In this document: positions 34,874 to 44,266 of the stretch, in pieces
Position numbering within the stretch: position 1 is the stretch's first letter
Layout of the letters: each line of letters starts with the position of its first letter
Assembly (NCBI GenBank): GCA_030614255.1
Contig: JAUWKI010000009.1
Span: 1-47,896 of the forward strand
Direction of reading: 5' to 3'
Source: Actinomycetes bacterium
GTDB taxonomy: Bacteria; Actinomycetota; Aquicultoria; UBA3085; Oleimmundimicrobiaceae
Length of the DNA stretch: 47,896 bases
The notes under the pieces: model-generated
Told to the model about the DNA's origin: nothing
Seen by the model: the letters and a program-made list of their open reading frames with translations, nothing else
Database searches by the model: none
Translations under genes and position numbers: made by a program

Positions 34874-35261
34874 TGGTTTCCCCGTCTTTTTTGTTTTTTT
34901 CTCTTTTTTCAGCCGTAACTTCTCCATATGTTGCGCCTATCAACAACAGGGCAAGGAGGGGTACGAGCATCAGTATTTTTATAGACGTTGATAATGGCAA
35001 TGGATAATAGACGTTGAAAATTTGACGAAGGGCGTAAAATAGGCCAAAAGCTGCTATGCTATACAACCATCCGTCTACTTTGATATAAAAGCCGGTCCAA
35101 AATCCGCAGAAAAGAACGGTCATATAGTGGATTAACAAGATTCCCACGTAAAAAAAGATATTTTTGGGGATGAATATTTCGACAAGAAATCCACTCAAAA
35201 GGCGGAAAATTAACAATGAGTAAAAGGCGGCTTCTGTTACTATTCTTAGTCGCTGAAACAT
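34851..35261 (-). CDS. Small integral membrane protein of unknown function
   Basis: The 136-aa protein has four hydrophobic segments (ATEAAFYSLLIFRLLSGFLVEI-like start, NIFFYVGILLIHYMTVLFCGFW, WLYSIAAFGLFYALRQIF, ILMLVPLLALLLIGATYG) and a very basic hydrophilic C-terminus (EKREKNKKDGETNAKKD). I do not recognise a family. Its 3' end overlaps the SpoIID-like gene start by 23 bases, so they are translated from one transcript. It could help localise or export the wall enzyme. GGAG is seen eight bases before the start. Confidence 0.55.
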   Translation of the reverse strand: MFQRLRIVTEAAFYSLLIFRLLSGFLVEIFIPKNIFFYVGILLIHYMTVLFCGFWTGFYIKVDGWLYSIAAFGLFYALRQIFNVYYPLPLSTSIKILMLVPLLALLLIGATYGEVTAEKREKNKKDGETNAKKDNS

Positions 35262-35425
35262 TTCATACTCCGCTTCTTCCTGTTTTTTGGAAAATTTTAC
35301 CCTTATCAGATAATCTTCTTTCGGCAGAAAAAAAGTAGCTTTAGTTAAAACAATCTTATTTAAAAGAGATTAAAGTGTAAAGTAGTTTAAGGCAGAAATT
35401 AAATACTTTCTCAAGCTGTACTTTT

Positions 35426-35454
35426 TTGTCATGTAAGATTTCTTTAGATATAAT
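35426..35454 (+). promoter_or_regulatory. Sigma-70-type promoter of the GT4 gene
   Basis: TTGTCA (35426-35431), 17-base spacer, TATAAT (35449-35454), 31 bases before the start codon. The spacer 35262-35485 otherwise shows nothing. Confidence 0.75.
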
Positions 35455-35485
35455 GATTAGAAGATTTTAACTTATGAGGTAGACC

Positions 35486-36565
35486 ATGAAGACACTAATA
35501 ATTTCAAATATGTATCCCTCTTCGGGTAGCCCCACTTTTGGAGGGTTTGTTCAAACCCAAGTTGAAGAGCTAAAGAAAAAAGAGATTCAATTTATTTTGG
35601 CTGTAAATTATATAAAAAGAAGAGGATGCATATCTCTTTGGAAATACCTCCTTCTTTTTATGAAAATTATTTGGGCATCTTTTACAGGTTTTGATTTAAT
35701 TCATGCCCACTATCTCTTCCCAACGGGTTTTTTGGCGCTCTTTCCTCACCTTCTGCGGCACAGACCCCTGGTTATTACAGCCCACGGGAGTGATGTTAAT
35801 TTTGGGAAAAGATCTCGCTTCCTCCGTTCTCTCATTAAATTTACCTGTAAAAGAGCCTCGACTGTGATTTTTGTGAGCGAAGATTTGGCGGAAAAGGCCA
35901 AATCCTTATATTCAATTTCTTCGGAGAAGTTAAGGGTTATAGACTGTGGAGTTGATACAGAGATTTTTTTGCCACAAGATAAAATTTACTTGAGAGAAAA
36001 ACTTAGTTTGCCTTTGAATAGAAAAATAATTCTCTTTGTTGGAAATCTCGTGAAGGCAAAAGGTGTAAATTTTTTAATTGAATCCATCCCCGATATTTTG
36101 TCATCTGAGCCAAATCTTTTGGCTGTAATTGTAGGGGAGGGGGAGCTGGAAGAGAAACTTAGAATTCAAGTAAAAGATTTGGGGATTGAGAACTTTGTTC
36201 AATTTGAGGGGTTTAAGCCTCATTCTGAGATAGCTTTATGGATGAGTGCTTCAGATCTGTTTGTGTTGCCATCCCTAAGAGAAGGGTTTGGCTTGGTTGC
36301 GCTGGAAGCTTTGTCTTCTGGTGTGCCCATTGTGACCTCGCAGGTGGGCGGAATTCCTGAGTTTGTGAAGGACGGCGAGAACGGTTTTTTGGTTGAGCCG
36401 GGTAATCCTTCCGAAATTGCTAAGAAAGTTAGAATTTTGCTTAAAGACAAGAAAAGACATTCGAATATGTCAAAAAGGGCAAGGGAATCGGTTTTTTCGC
36501 ACGATGTTAAATTGCAAACTGAGCGGGTTATTGAACTATACCGTGGAATCATTTCTAAAAATTAA
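35486..36565 (+). CDS. GT4-family glycosyltransferase
   Basis: A 359-aa GT-B retaining glycosyltransferase. The N-terminal domain has the GG-type acceptor region (SGSPTFGGFVQTQVEELKKK) and HAHYLFPTGFLAL; the C-terminal domain has LFVGNLVKAKGVNFLI and the EX7E nucleotide-sugar motif (REGFGLVALEALSSGVP). It adds a sugar to a lipid-linked or polymer acceptor at the cytosolic face. It has its own promoter and sits away from the wbp operon, so it may act on the same polymer or on a glycolipid. Sugar and linkage cannot be predicted. Confidence 0.83.
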   Translation: MKTLIISNMYPSSGSPTFGGFVQTQVEELKKKEIQFILAVNYIKRRGCISLWKYLLLFMKIIWASFTGFDLIHAHYLFPTGFLALFPHLLRHRPLVITAHGSDVNFGKRSRFLRSLIKFTCKRASTVIFVSEDLAEKAKSLYSISSEKLRVIDCGVDTEIFLPQDKIYLREKLSLPLNRKIILFVGNLVKAKGVNFLIESIPDILSSEPNLLAVIVGEGELEEKLRIQVKDLGIENFVQFEGFKPHSEIALWMSASDLFVLPSLREGFGLVALEALSSGVPIVTSQVGGIPEFVKDGENGFLVEPGNPSEIAKKVRILLKDKKRHSNMSKRARESVFSHDVKLQTERVIELYRGIISKN

Positions 36566-36598
36566 TTTAGAATACATCGAATCATAAGCATTGTTAGC

Positions 36599-36627
36599 TT
36601 GTTTTTGTGGTAATATCTTGCTATAGT
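36599..36627 (+). promoter_or_regulatory. Promoter of secG
   Basis: TTGTTT (36599-36604), 17-base spacer, TATAGT (36622-36627), 43 bases before the TTG start. Confidence 0.55.
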
Positions 36628-36670
36628 GTATTGAATTATTTTGCAGAAATAATATAAAGGAGAGTTTATT

Positions 36671-36892
36671 TTGTATACGTTCGTCGTTGTCGTTCATGTT
36701 ATTGTTTGCATATCTTTAGTTGGAGCAGTTCTTTTGCATTCAGGGAAAGGAGCTGGATTGTCTGCTTCATTTGGGGGTGGTACGAGTACTTTTTCTGGAA
36801 GTAGTTTGATTGAAAAAAATCTCGACCGCATCACCATTGTATTAGCAGCTATCTTTACAATCACATCGATAGTTTTGGTCTTTTTATTCTAA
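36671..36892 (+). CDS. secG: Preprotein translocase subunit SecG
   Basis: A 73-aa protein with two membrane helices (about 3-22 and 54-73) joined by the typical Gly/Ser-rich loop. The family pattern is clear: VHVIVCISLVGAVLLHSGKGAGLSASFGGG, then a short loop and a DRITIVLAAIFTITS second helix. SecG assists SecYEG export, matching the many Sec signal peptides in the window. The start is TTG with AAAGGAGAG upstream. No other sec gene is present here. Confidence 0.88.
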   Translation: MYTFVVVVHVIVCISLVGAVLLHSGKGAGLSASFGGGTSTFSGSSLIEKNLDRITIVLAAIFTITSIVLVFLF

Positions 36893-36931
36893 TTTTAGTT
36901 TCCGGAAAAATTTAAGATATAAATAAAGCAT

Positions 36932-36975
36932 TGGCGCCTGTAAAATCTTAGGATTTAAGGAAGGGCGCTTTTTTA
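36932..36975 (+). terminator. Terminator after secG
   Basis: GCGCC and GGCGC pair across an inner AAATC/GATTT stem, followed by TTTTTT. Confidence 0.5.
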
Positions 36976-37109
36976 TTTGAGGAACTCTTGTATCAAATGT
37001 ACATATGTCGAAAATTCAGAAATTTCAAAATTTGGTCGAAATAATAATATTGAGCCAAAAAAAATAGGGGGTGTCTGAATTCAAAAAATCTAAAAAGGAG
37101 GTTAAAAAA

Positions 37110-38732
37110 TTGCCAAGGAAATTTATACTGAGCTTAACCATATTCCTTGTTCTAATTTTAACTGTCGCGCTTGTTGTGGGATGTGCTCCGAAGGAGAAAG
37201 TGGACAAAGGAGAAGAATCTGTATCTGAAGAACCGGTGAAAGGCGGAACCTTTAACGCGTTTCTCATGGAACCGGTAACGTTGGATGCAGCTCATTCTCA
37301 GGAGTCAGAAGGAATCCAAGTTGCGAAACAAATATATGATGGTTTAGTTGATTACGAGCCGGAAACAATGGAATTGACCGCCGCGATGGCGGAGTCATGG
37401 GAACCGAATGAAGATGCTTCAGCTTGGACATTCACCCTCAAGAAAGGGGTCAAGTTTCACAATGGCAGAGAGTGTAAAGCTGAAGACTTTGTCTATTCCT
37501 GGAGCCGTGTTGCGTCGAAGGATACAGCATCGGAGGTGGCTTATCATCTTTCTCCGATAAAAGGTTTCAACGATTGCCAGGAAGGGAAAGCCGATATTCT
37601 TGAGGGCGTTAAAGCTATCGACGATTATACGCTCGAGGTTTCGCTGGAATATTCTTATGCTGAATTTCCGGTTACTGTAGGTCATCCCGTTTTCTCTCCG
37701 GTTCCCAAGGAAGAGATTGAAAAATGGGGAGACGAGTTTTCGGAGCATCCGGTAGGTACGGGCCCCTTTGCGTTTGTGGAATGGAAACATGATCAGCATA
37801 TCACCATTGAGAGATTTAATAATTACTATGACGGTGAAGCATATTTGGATAAAGTGGCATTCAAAATCTTTGCTGATGAGGAAACTGCTTTTCTCGAATT
37901 CGAGGCGGGTAACCTTGATGATTGCCAAATTCCTTTGGGCAGGATAAAGGAGACTCAGGACAAGTATGGGGAGAGAGCGCTTATTAATCCGATGTTAGGC
38001 ATATATTACTACGGATTAAATATGGAGGCAGAGCCCTGGAAAGACAACGTTGAACTCAGAAAGGCCATAAACTATGCCATTCACCGTGCAATAATTACGG
38101 ACACTGTTTGGGAGGGGTCTCGTGTGGCTGCTACAGGAATAGTTCCTGCTGGCATTCCTGGTTTCAAGGAAGATGCTATGCCATATATGTTTGACCAGCC
38201 AAAAGCTAGGGAGTTGTTGGAGGAAGCCGGTTATCCGGGCGGCAAAGGATTACCGGAACTCGTTCTCGGTTACAATACGGGCGCTGGTCATGATAAAGTT
38301 GCTCAGGCGATACAAGCTCAAGCTGAAGAGGTTGACATAGAGTTCGATATTGCCGGCTACGAATGGGGTACTTATCTCGACAAGATTCAATCTAAAGAGA
38401 TTACCTTCTTTAGACTTGGCTGGTTAGCAGATTATCCAACCATGGATAACTTCCTCTATCCAATGTTTCACTCGGAAAATGCCGGTGCTGATAATATGAC
38501 TTACTATAAAAACTCTGATGTTGATGAAAAATTGATTGAAGCCAGAAAAGAAACGGATGAAGCAAAAAGACGGGAACTTTATCAGGAAATTGAGCAAATA
38601 GTGCTCGAAGATGCCACCATTGTTCCCATAGCGTTCTACAAAACGAATAGGGTAATAGGCGAAAATGTTTGTGCTTATACTCGCACGGCCATGGATGATA
38701 CATCATATGAATTCGTCTGGCTCTCTAAGTAG
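37110..38732 (+). CDS. Family 5 (oligopeptide/dipeptide) ABC transporter substrate-binding lipoprotein
   Basis: The 540-aa lipoprotein has a signal peptide with lipobox VVGC and then the SBP family 5 fold: VTLDAAHSQESEGIQVAKQIYDGLVDYEPET, the signature region PNEDASAWTFTLKKGVKFHNGREC, and DVKLRKAINYAIHR-like helix (NVELRKAINYAI). It binds peptides outside the membrane and delivers them to the permeases that follow. TTG37110 is chosen because AAGGAGG (37095-37101) lies eight bases upstream; GTG37071 would bury the signal peptide. A strong terminator separates it from the permease genes. The ligand could also be a non-peptide; SBP5 proteins vary. Confidence 0.88.
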   Translation: MPRKFILSLTIFLVLILTVALVVGCAPKEKVDKGEESVSEEPVKGGTFNAFLMEPVTLDAAHSQESEGIQVAKQIYDGLVDYEPETMELTAAMAESWEPNEDASAWTFTLKKGVKFHNGRECKAEDFVYSWSRVASKDTASEVAYHLSPIKGFNDCQEGKADILEGVKAIDDYTLEVSLEYSYAEFPVTVGHPVFSPVPKEEIEKWGDEFSEHPVGTGPFAFVEWKHDQHITIERFNNYYDGEAYLDKVAFKIFADEETAFLEFEAGNLDDCQIPLGRIKETQDKYGERALINPMLGIYYYGLNMEAEPWKDNVELRKAINYAIHRAIITDTVWEGSRVAATGIVPAGIPGFKEDAMPYMFDQPKARELLEEAGYPGGKGLPELVLGYNTGAGHDKVAQAIQAQAEEVDIEFDIAGYEWGTYLDKIQSKEITFFRLGWLADYPTMDNFLYPMFHSENAGADNMTYYKNSDVDEKLIEARKETDEAKRRELYQEIEQIVLEDATIVPIAFYKTNRVIGENVCAYTRTAMDDTSYEFVWLSK

Positions 38733-38745
38733 GAAGTGGATTAAG

Positions 38746-38786
38746 AAAGGGCTTGCAAGAAAGCTTCCTTCTTGCAAGCCCTTTTT
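38746..38786 (+). terminator. Intra-operon terminator/attenuator
   Basis: AAAGGGCTTGCAAG (38746-38759) pairs with CTTGCAAGCCCTTT (38771-38784), then T residues. It lies between the binding protein and the permeases and would make binding protein more abundant than the membrane complex. Confidence 0.9.
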
Positions 38787-38830
38787 GTTTTGTGCTAATT
38801 TCAAAATATGTGAATCTGGTAGGGGGTTAA

Positions 38831-39772
38831 ATGTCACGGTACATTGCTAGAAGATTGCTTCAGGCGATTCCGGTTATTTTGGGTGTGACCCTCATAATAT
38901 TTTTACTCATGTTCATTCTTCCGGGAGATCCCGCTCGCATGCTCGTTCAAAAAGGAGCTAGTCCCGAAGTCCTAGAGAGCATAAGAGAGGCCCATGGATT
39001 AGATAAACCGTGGTACGTGCAGTATGGAAAGTATATGTGGAATCTTCTTCAAGGCGACTTCGGAACCTCAATCCGTTACAGAAGACCGGTTCTTGATATC
39101 ATGAAAGACCACTACCCCAATTCTATACGACTGGCGGCGGTAGCTCTCGCGATTGAGGCCGTAATTGGAATCATTGCCGGGGTGATTTCTGCTGTCAAGA
39201 GGCGTTCATTCCTGGATATTTTGGTGACTTTATCGACGACCATCTTAGTTGCGATGCCTATTTTTTGGTTTGCGATGTTACTTCAAGTTGTTTTCGGTTT
39301 AAAGTGGGGAATTTTGCCCATTTCGGGGATGGGTGATGGAAGCTGGCGTTATTATGTGCTTCCCGCCATAGCCCTTGCCTCGGTTCACACGGCCTATACG
39401 GCGCGTATCACTCGCTCCAGCATGCTCGAGGTTATCAATCAAGATTATATCCGAACGGCCAGAGCCAAGGGGCTTTCGGAGAAAAAGGTAATATTGAAGC
39501 ATGCTTTAAGAAACGCGCTCATCCCCGTCATAACTATAATTGGTCTGGATTTGGGTGGGCTCATAGGAAGCGCCATCCTTACTGAGACGGTGTTCTCTTG
39601 GCCCGGGGTGGGAAGGGTTATTTACCTGGCTATTTTACAGAGAGACCCTCCTGTTGTCATGGGAGGGACCTTAATCCTGGTTTTCATATTCATATTGTTA
39701 AATTTGCTTGTTGATATTTCGTATGCGTACCTAGATCCTCGAATAAAATTTGAGGGACGTAAGGTGGATTAA
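38831..39772 (+). CDS. ABC transporter permease, OppB/DppB type
   Basis: The 313-aa inner-membrane permease has an N-terminal membrane helix (IPVILGVTLIIFLLMFILPG), the conserved DPARML region, several more helices and the EAA loop (RTARAKGLSEKKVILKHALRNALIPV) that contacts the ATPases. It forms the channel with the DppC-type partner. It follows the terminator at 38746 and is two bases before the next gene start. Confidence 0.88.
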   Translation: MSRYIARRLLQAIPVILGVTLIIFLLMFILPGDPARMLVQKGASPEVLESIREAHGLDKPWYVQYGKYMWNLLQGDFGTSIRYRRPVLDIMKDHYPNSIRLAAVALAIEAVIGIIAGVISAVKRRSFLDILVTLSTTILVAMPIFWFAMLLQVVFGLKWGILPISGMGDGSWRYYVLPAIALASVHTAYTARITRSSMLEVINQDYIRTARAKGLSEKKVILKHALRNALIPVITIIGLDLGGLIGSAILTETVFSWPGVGRVIYLAILQRDPPVVMGGTLILVFIFILLNLLVDISYAYLDPRIKFEGRKVD

Positions 39773-39773
39773 T

Positions 39774-40697
39774 ATGGCTAAGCTCCCAGAGGAGTTTAAC
39801 TTAGAAGAGATTGACCAAGAACCTCGAGGTACCACACTGAAGAGGGAAATTTTGGTAACTTTACGAAAGAATAAAATGGCTTCATTTGGGCTCATTGTCA
39901 TTGCAATATTGGTGCTTGTGGCAATATTTGCTCCGGTAATTGCTCCTTATAAGAATGCCGTCGGTTTTTACCCGGAAGAAATACTGAAACCTCCGAGTGT
40001 CGAGCACATGATGGGGACCGACGACCTAGGCAGAGACATTTTTGCCCGAATAGTTTGGGGTTCCAGGGTATCTGTTGAAGTGGGTATTCTTGCTGTCGCG
40101 TTCGGTCTTATAATTGGTCTTTTTATGGGAGCTCTTGCGGGATATAAGGGGGGGATGGCCGATACTTTGATAATGAGAACAGCCGACGTTTTCTTTGCCT
40201 TCCCGTATATTTTGGGTGCTATTGCTGTGATGACGATTCTTGGCCCGGGGTTGGAAAATGTCATTATTGCAATCGGCGTTTTAGAGTGGGCATATATCGC
40301 CAGACTTTTTAGAGGTTCCGTTCTTGCGACTAAAGTGAATGACTATGTTGAGGCCGCCCGGGCTATCGGAGCAGATGATAAAAGAATCATAATGAAGCAT
40401 ATTTTACCAAATGCGATAACTCCCGTGATTGTATATTCAGCCATGAGTGTGGGTACGGCGATAATCACAGAGGCGGCTCTGAGCTTTCTCGGAGTAGGCG
40501 TGCAACCGCCTCGGCCAAGTTGGGGCTGGATGCTCTCAGACTCACGAGCGTTTATGAGTAGAGCTCCATGGATGATGTACTTTCCCGGACTCGCGATATT
40601 GGTTACGGTGTTGGGGTTTGTTCTCGTTGCTGATGGACTAAGAGACATGCTCGACCCAAGACTTAAAGGAATGAGTGAACATGTTACTAGAGGTTAA
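39774..40697 (+). CDS. ABC transporter permease, OppC/DppC type
   Basis: The 307-aa permease has the DppC pattern: an N-terminal cytoplasmic segment, MASFGLIVIAILVLVAIFAPVIAPY, MMGTDDLGRDIFARIVWGSRVSVEVG and the EAA loop (EAARAIGADDKRIIMKHILPNAITPV). ATG39774 has AAGGTGG seven bases upstream; starting at 39750 would overlap the preceding gene. Its end overlaps the first ATPase gene. Confidence 0.88.
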   Translation: MAKLPEEFNLEEIDQEPRGTTLKREILVTLRKNKMASFGLIVIAILVLVAIFAPVIAPYKNAVGFYPEEILKPPSVEHMMGTDDLGRDIFARIVWGSRVSVEVGILAVAFGLIIGLFMGALAGYKGGMADTLIMRTADVFFAFPYILGAIAVMTILGPGLENVIIAIGVLEWAYIARLFRGSVLATKVNDYVEAARAIGADDKRIIMKHILPNAITPVIVYSAMSVGTAIITEAALSFLGVGVQPPRPSWGWMLSDSRAFMSRAPWMMYFPGLAILVTVLGFVLVADGLRDMLDPRLKGMSEHVTRG

Positions 40698-41658
40698 TAA
40701 CCTACGGACTTATTTCTATATTGAGCGTGGCGTTGTTAAGGCCGTTGACGGAGTGAGCTTCTCAATAGATAGGGGAGAAACGCTGGCGATAGTTGGTGAA
40801 TCCGGTAGTGGCAAAAGCGTAACTGCCCTTTCTCTTTTAAAACTAATACCCACGCCTCCTGGAAAAATTTTGGAAGGAGAGGTTTTTTTTGAAGGCGAGA
40901 ATATACTCGATTTTTCAGAAAAAAATCTCCGAAAGATTAGGGGAAATAGGATAGCGATGATTTTTCAAGACCCCACAACCTCGCTTAATCCGGTTTTTAC
41001 CATTGGTGACCAGGTAATGGAAGCGATTTTAACGCACCAGAGAGTTCCTAAAAAAATAGCTAGAGAAAAAACCGTTAAGCTTCTTGAGATGGTTGGAATA
41101 CCTCAAGCCAGGGGGAGATTAAGTGACTATCCTCACCAGTTTAGCGGGGGGATGAGACAGAGGGTTATGATTGCAATGGCTCTCTCCTGCGAGCCGGATA
41201 TCTTGATTGCCGATGAGCCCACAACAGCTTTGGATGTGACAATACAAGCACAAATTTTGGAGTTGATGGGTAACCTTCAGAAGGAGTTTAACTCAGCGAC
41301 GATTTTAATTACCCACGATTTAGGAGTCGTGGCTGGTTTGGCCGACAGAATTTTGGTTATGTATGCGGGGAAGCCTGTTGAATATGCCGATGTCAATTCG
41401 ATTTATTATCTTCCCAGACATCCATATACGTTAAGCTTAATGGATTCGGTTACCCGTTTGGACAAGTCTCGAAAGAAGAGATTGCAGTCAATCAAGGGCT
41501 CGCCACCGAGTCTTATCAATATTCCATCGGGTTGTAGTTTTCATCCGCGTTGTAAATTTGCGACGGATATTTGTCATAAAGAAGTTCCTGAATTAATTGA
41601 AATAAAGCCGGGACATTTTACGGCTTGCCACCAAGTAAATAACGCGGATAAAGGATGA
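40681..41658 (+). CDS. ABC transporter ATPase, OppD/DppD type
   Basis: The 325-aa ATPase has Walker A (GESGSGKSV), Q-loop ([10 protein letters not shown]), signature ([12 protein letters not shown]), Walker B ([13 protein letters not shown]) and switch His (LITHDLG). The C-terminal oligopeptide extension (GCSFHPRC...C...C) may hold a metal cluster. ATG40681 (AAAGGA ten bases upstream) and GTG40675 are both possible starts. It works as a pair with the DppF-type protein. Confidence 0.9.
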   Translation: MLLEVNNLRTYFYIERGVVKAVDGVSFSIDRGETLAIVGESGSGKSVTALSLLKLIPTPPGKILEGEVFFEGENILDFSEKNLRKIRGNRIAMIFQDPTTSLNPVFTIGDQVMEAILTHQRVPKKIAREKTVKLLEMVGIPQARGRLSDYPHQFSGGMRQRVMIAMALSCEPDILIADEPTTALDVTIQAQILELMGNLQKEFNSATILITHDLGVVAGLADRILVMYAGKPVEYADVNSIYYLPRHPYTLSLMDSVTRLDKSRKKRLQSIKGSPPSLINIPSGCSFHPRCKFATDICHKEVPELIEIKPGHFTACHQVNNADKG

Positions 41659-41662
41659 TTTA

Positions 41663-42658
41663 ATGGACATGCTTTTAAGGATAGAGAACCTAATAAAATA
41701 TTTTCCAATAAAGAGGGGCGTGATGTTCCAAAAGGAAGTGGGAAGGGTTCACGCCGTTGATGGAATCAATTTCCACATCAATAAAGGGGAGACTTTTGGG
41801 CTTGTGGGTGAAAGCGGATGCGGTAAAACCACAACGGCCAGATTGATTCTTCGCTTAATTGAGCCGACAAGCGGTACAGTTAGTTTTAAAGGTGAAAATA
41901 TTCTAACTTACGACAAAAACAAGATGCGGGAGACGAGAAGAGAGATACAGGTGATTTTCCAAGACCCGTTTGCTTCGTTAAACCCCAGAATGACCGTGGG
42001 GGATATCATCGGCGAGCCACTTTTAGTTCACGAAGTAGCAAATGGTTTTGAGCGCAAGAAAAGGGTTAAAGAATTATTAGAAATGGTGGGTCTTGAATCT
42101 GAATACGCACGGCATTATCCTCACCAGTTTAGTGGAGGTCAACGTCAAAGGATTGGTGTTGCCAGGGCCCTTGCTCTTAATCCAAAGCTTATAATTTGCG
42201 ATGAACCGGTTTCTGCATTGGATGTCTCCGTTCAGTCCCAAATAATAAATCTTTTAGCGGAGCTTCAAGAAAAACTTGGTCTGACCTACCTTTTTATAGC
42301 TCACGACTTGGGAGTCGTGAGGCATTTATGTGACAGGGTCGGTGTTATGTATTTGGGGAAGATTGTTGAACTTGCGAACAATAACGAGCTATACAATGCG
42401 CCTCACCATCCTTATACACAATCTTTACTCTCGGCCGTGCCCATTCCTGATCCAAAGAAGGAAAAGAAAAAGAAACGCATCATCTTAAAAGGTGACGTCC
42501 CCAGCCCCGTTAATCCTCCTTCGGGCTGTAGGTTTCATACCCGTTGCCCAATTGCTCAAGAGATTTGTTCGCGGGTTGAGCCAAAGCTCCGGGAGATTAT
42601 GGAAAATCAATGGACAGCTTGTCACTTTGCGAAACCAAATCCGATACCTGTTGACTAA
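41663..42658 (+). CDS. ABC transporter ATPase, OppF/DppF type
   Basis: The 331-aa ATPase has Walker A (GESGCGKTT), Q-loop ([10 protein letters not shown]), signature ([15 protein letters not shown]), Walker B ([12 protein letters not shown]) and His switch (FIAHDLG). The C-terminal Cys-rich extension ([15 protein letters not shown]) is shared with DppD. AAAGGATGA precedes the ATG. It is the last gene of the transporter operon; the following spacer to 42841 holds only short repeated words (ACTACCGACT) and a possible TGCTAAAAT box for the tRNA (42781-42789). Confidence 0.9.
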   Translation: MDMLLRIENLIKYFPIKRGVMFQKEVGRVHAVDGINFHINKGETFGLVGESGCGKTTTARLILRLIEPTSGTVSFKGENILTYDKNKMRETRREIQVIFQDPFASLNPRMTVGDIIGEPLLVHEVANGFERKKRVKELLEMVGLESEYARHYPHQFSGGQRQRIGVARALALNPKLIICDEPVSALDVSVQSQIINLLAELQEKLGLTYLFIAHDLGVVRHLCDRVGVMYLGKIVELANNNELYNAPHHPYTQSLLSAVPIPDPKKEKKKKRIILKGDVPSPVNPPSGCRFHTRCPIAQEICSRVEPKLREIMENQWTACHFAKPNPIPVD

Positions 42659-42841
42659 TAGAGCATGATAGACAGTTAAAAGTTTAAGGCGAAAAGTTAA
42701 AAGAATAAAAAACTCTTTATTCCCGACTACGGACTACCGACTGATAAACTACCGACTGGGCGTGTTTCGCGTCAAAATTATGCTAAAATAAATCTGGACT
42801 AAATCTTCCTCTTTTTATAATATTTATTGAGTTAAACATAT

Positions 42842-42929
<88 letters not shown>

Positions 42930-43035
42930 CTTTTCAAAAGTCTACATAAATCTTCAATAAGCTACACACATAGTTAAAATTCTGGTTATTATTCTCTATA
43001 TTCATCTATTGTCTTTAGGCGTTTGTATACAGTAA

Positions 43036-43131
43036 AATTGGCAGACCTGCCTGCCGGTAGGCACGGCGCGCTAGGTTGAGGGCCTAGTGAACAATTAGTT
43101 CATGGGGGTTCGAGTCCCCCCTCCGACACCA
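43036..43131 (+). pseudogene. Partial tRNA-Leu copy broken by a 21-bp palindromic unit
   Basis: From AATTGGCAGAC through CCA this copies 42855-42929 with one substitution (ACAATTAG for ACATTTAG). The 5' acceptor strand is missing. A 21-bp unit (43047-43067) is inserted between positions equivalent to 42865 and 42866, breaking the D stem. It cannot be a functional tRNA, but it is a good remnant of an attachment-site crossover. Confidence 0.9.
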
Positions 43132-43196
43132 TATGCCTAGTTCAGAGTGTATATTTTTGCTCTGTTTTTTGTTTTAAGAAAATTCTAAAAGGATTT

Positions 43197-43640
43197 CTAT
43201 AGTAGACTTCTTATTTCTGCAGGAAGCAGTTTCTTAATTAATTCATAATAACTGTTAGTAAATCCGATAATATCTTTTGCTTCTTTTTCGGAAACGAGGC
43301 CAGCCCTGCGATAGATTGTCGCATTTCTTTTTTGGCGCATTCGTTGAAGACGCTTTATTGTCGAGTGATGGGTTTTTGGGAGTGTTTCTGATAGAAAGCG
43401 GAAGGTATTGGCATGTTTAGCTTCGCCTCTTGGCCGATAACCCAGGGAGTTCATGTAAGCTAAAGAAATTTGTAAGATTGCGTTGTAGGCAATTGAAAAG
43501 GCCCAGTCAAGATCGGAGTCAATTAAATTTTTAGACGTTTTAATATCGCGCTGTGCCACCTTAAAGAGGTTTACAATCTCTTCAGGGGAAACTTCGACCG
43601 GTTCGATAATTCGTTGTCTAAGCAAGTCTTCGTAACTCAT
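43197..43640 (-). CDS. HEPN-domain protein, partner of an MNT protein
   Basis: The 147-aa helical protein has HEPN features: AQRDIKTSKNLIDSDLDWAFSIAYNAILQISLAYMNSLGYRPRG and the C-terminal RMRQKRNATIY. In toxic HEPNs an R-x4-6-H motif is expected here. In this protein RN is followed by Y and no His, so RNase activity may be lost or carried by other residues; the Tyr could be the AMP-accepting one. ATG43640 has GGAG six bases upstream. It overlaps the MNT gene. Confidence 0.7.
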   Translation of the reverse strand: MSYEDLLRQRIIEPVEVSPEEIVNLFKVAQRDIKTSKNLIDSDLDWAFSIAYNAILQISLAYMNSLGYRPRGEAKHANTFRFLSETLPKTHHSTIKRLQRMRQKRNATIYRRAGLVSEKEAKDIIGFTNSYYELIKKLLPAEIRSLL

Positions 43641-44199
43641 CTTCGGCTCCAATTAAAAATATCTTTTTATTTTTTAATACATCGTTTACAAAAGACTCTT
43701 TCTTTTTAATCCTTTCTCCCCATTCCTTGGGAGCAAATACGGTATAATTAATAACTCTTTGCAGTGTCTTTTCTGCTTCGCTTGTTATTTCATTTAATAT
43801 ATCAAGATTTGGGTTACCGATGATCATTAAATCGATGTCTGATTTTGCATCCTCAATGTTTTTGGCAACTGAGCCATAAATGAAAGCCATTTGAATGTTA
43901 CCTATTTCGGTTAGTTTGTTTTTTAAGACGTCTGAGATACCAACGGTCTTAAGGATGATGTTTTTAAGTTCGGGATAGATTGAAAAGTTCTTGTTGACCC
44001 AATAATAGCGCAAATTTGCTTCTTTGCTTGTTTTTAATAATCCAGCATCATGAAGTCTCTTTAACTCCTTCTGAAGTGCTGAGTGAGGAATTTGAAGTCG
44101 TTTAAACAGCTCGGTATAGTAAAATTTTTCCTCTGGGTGAGTAAGGAAGAAAGTTAAAAGCTTAACTCTTGATTTTGAGTTAATGAGTATTGAAAGCAT
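43618..44199 (-). CDS. MNT-type nucleotidyltransferase with N-terminal winged helix
   Basis: The 193-aa protein has an N-terminal winged helix (KFYYTELFKRLQIPHSALQKELKRLHDAGLLK) and a nucleotidyltransferase core with GSVAKNIEDAKSDIDLMIIG. It likely AMP-modifies the overlapping HEPN partner and represses the pair. ATG44199 has AAGGA seven bases upstream and is preferred to the longer start at 44238, which overlaps the promoter -10 box. The pair is in the tRNA-Leu-associated island. The overall architecture matches the pair at 16501-17467, but the sequences are very different. Confidence 0.78.
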   Translation of the reverse strand: MLSILINSKSRVKLLTFFLTHPEEKFYYTELFKRLQIPHSALQKELKRLHDAGLLKTSKEANLRYYWVNKNFSIYPELKNIILKTVGISDVLKNKLTEIGNIQMAFIYGSVAKNIEDAKSDIDLMIIGNPNLDILNEITSEAEKTLQRVINYTVFAPKEWGERIKKKESFVNDVLKNKKIFLIGAEDELRRLA

Positions 44200-44221
44200 A
44201 ACAACATCCTTACTATTATTG

Positions 44222-44266
44222 TGGTGTAATTGCACCATTATTATGATACATTGGCGTTTTTGTCAA
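44222..44266 (-). promoter_or_regulatory. Promoter and operator-like palindrome of the second MNT/HEPN pair
   Basis: On the minus strand TTGACA (44261-44266) and TAATAA (44238-44243) are 17 bases apart. Just downstream, 44222-44237 reads TGGTGTAATTGCACCA on the plus strand, a palindrome with one mismatched pair that covers the likely transcript start. Confidence 0.65.
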
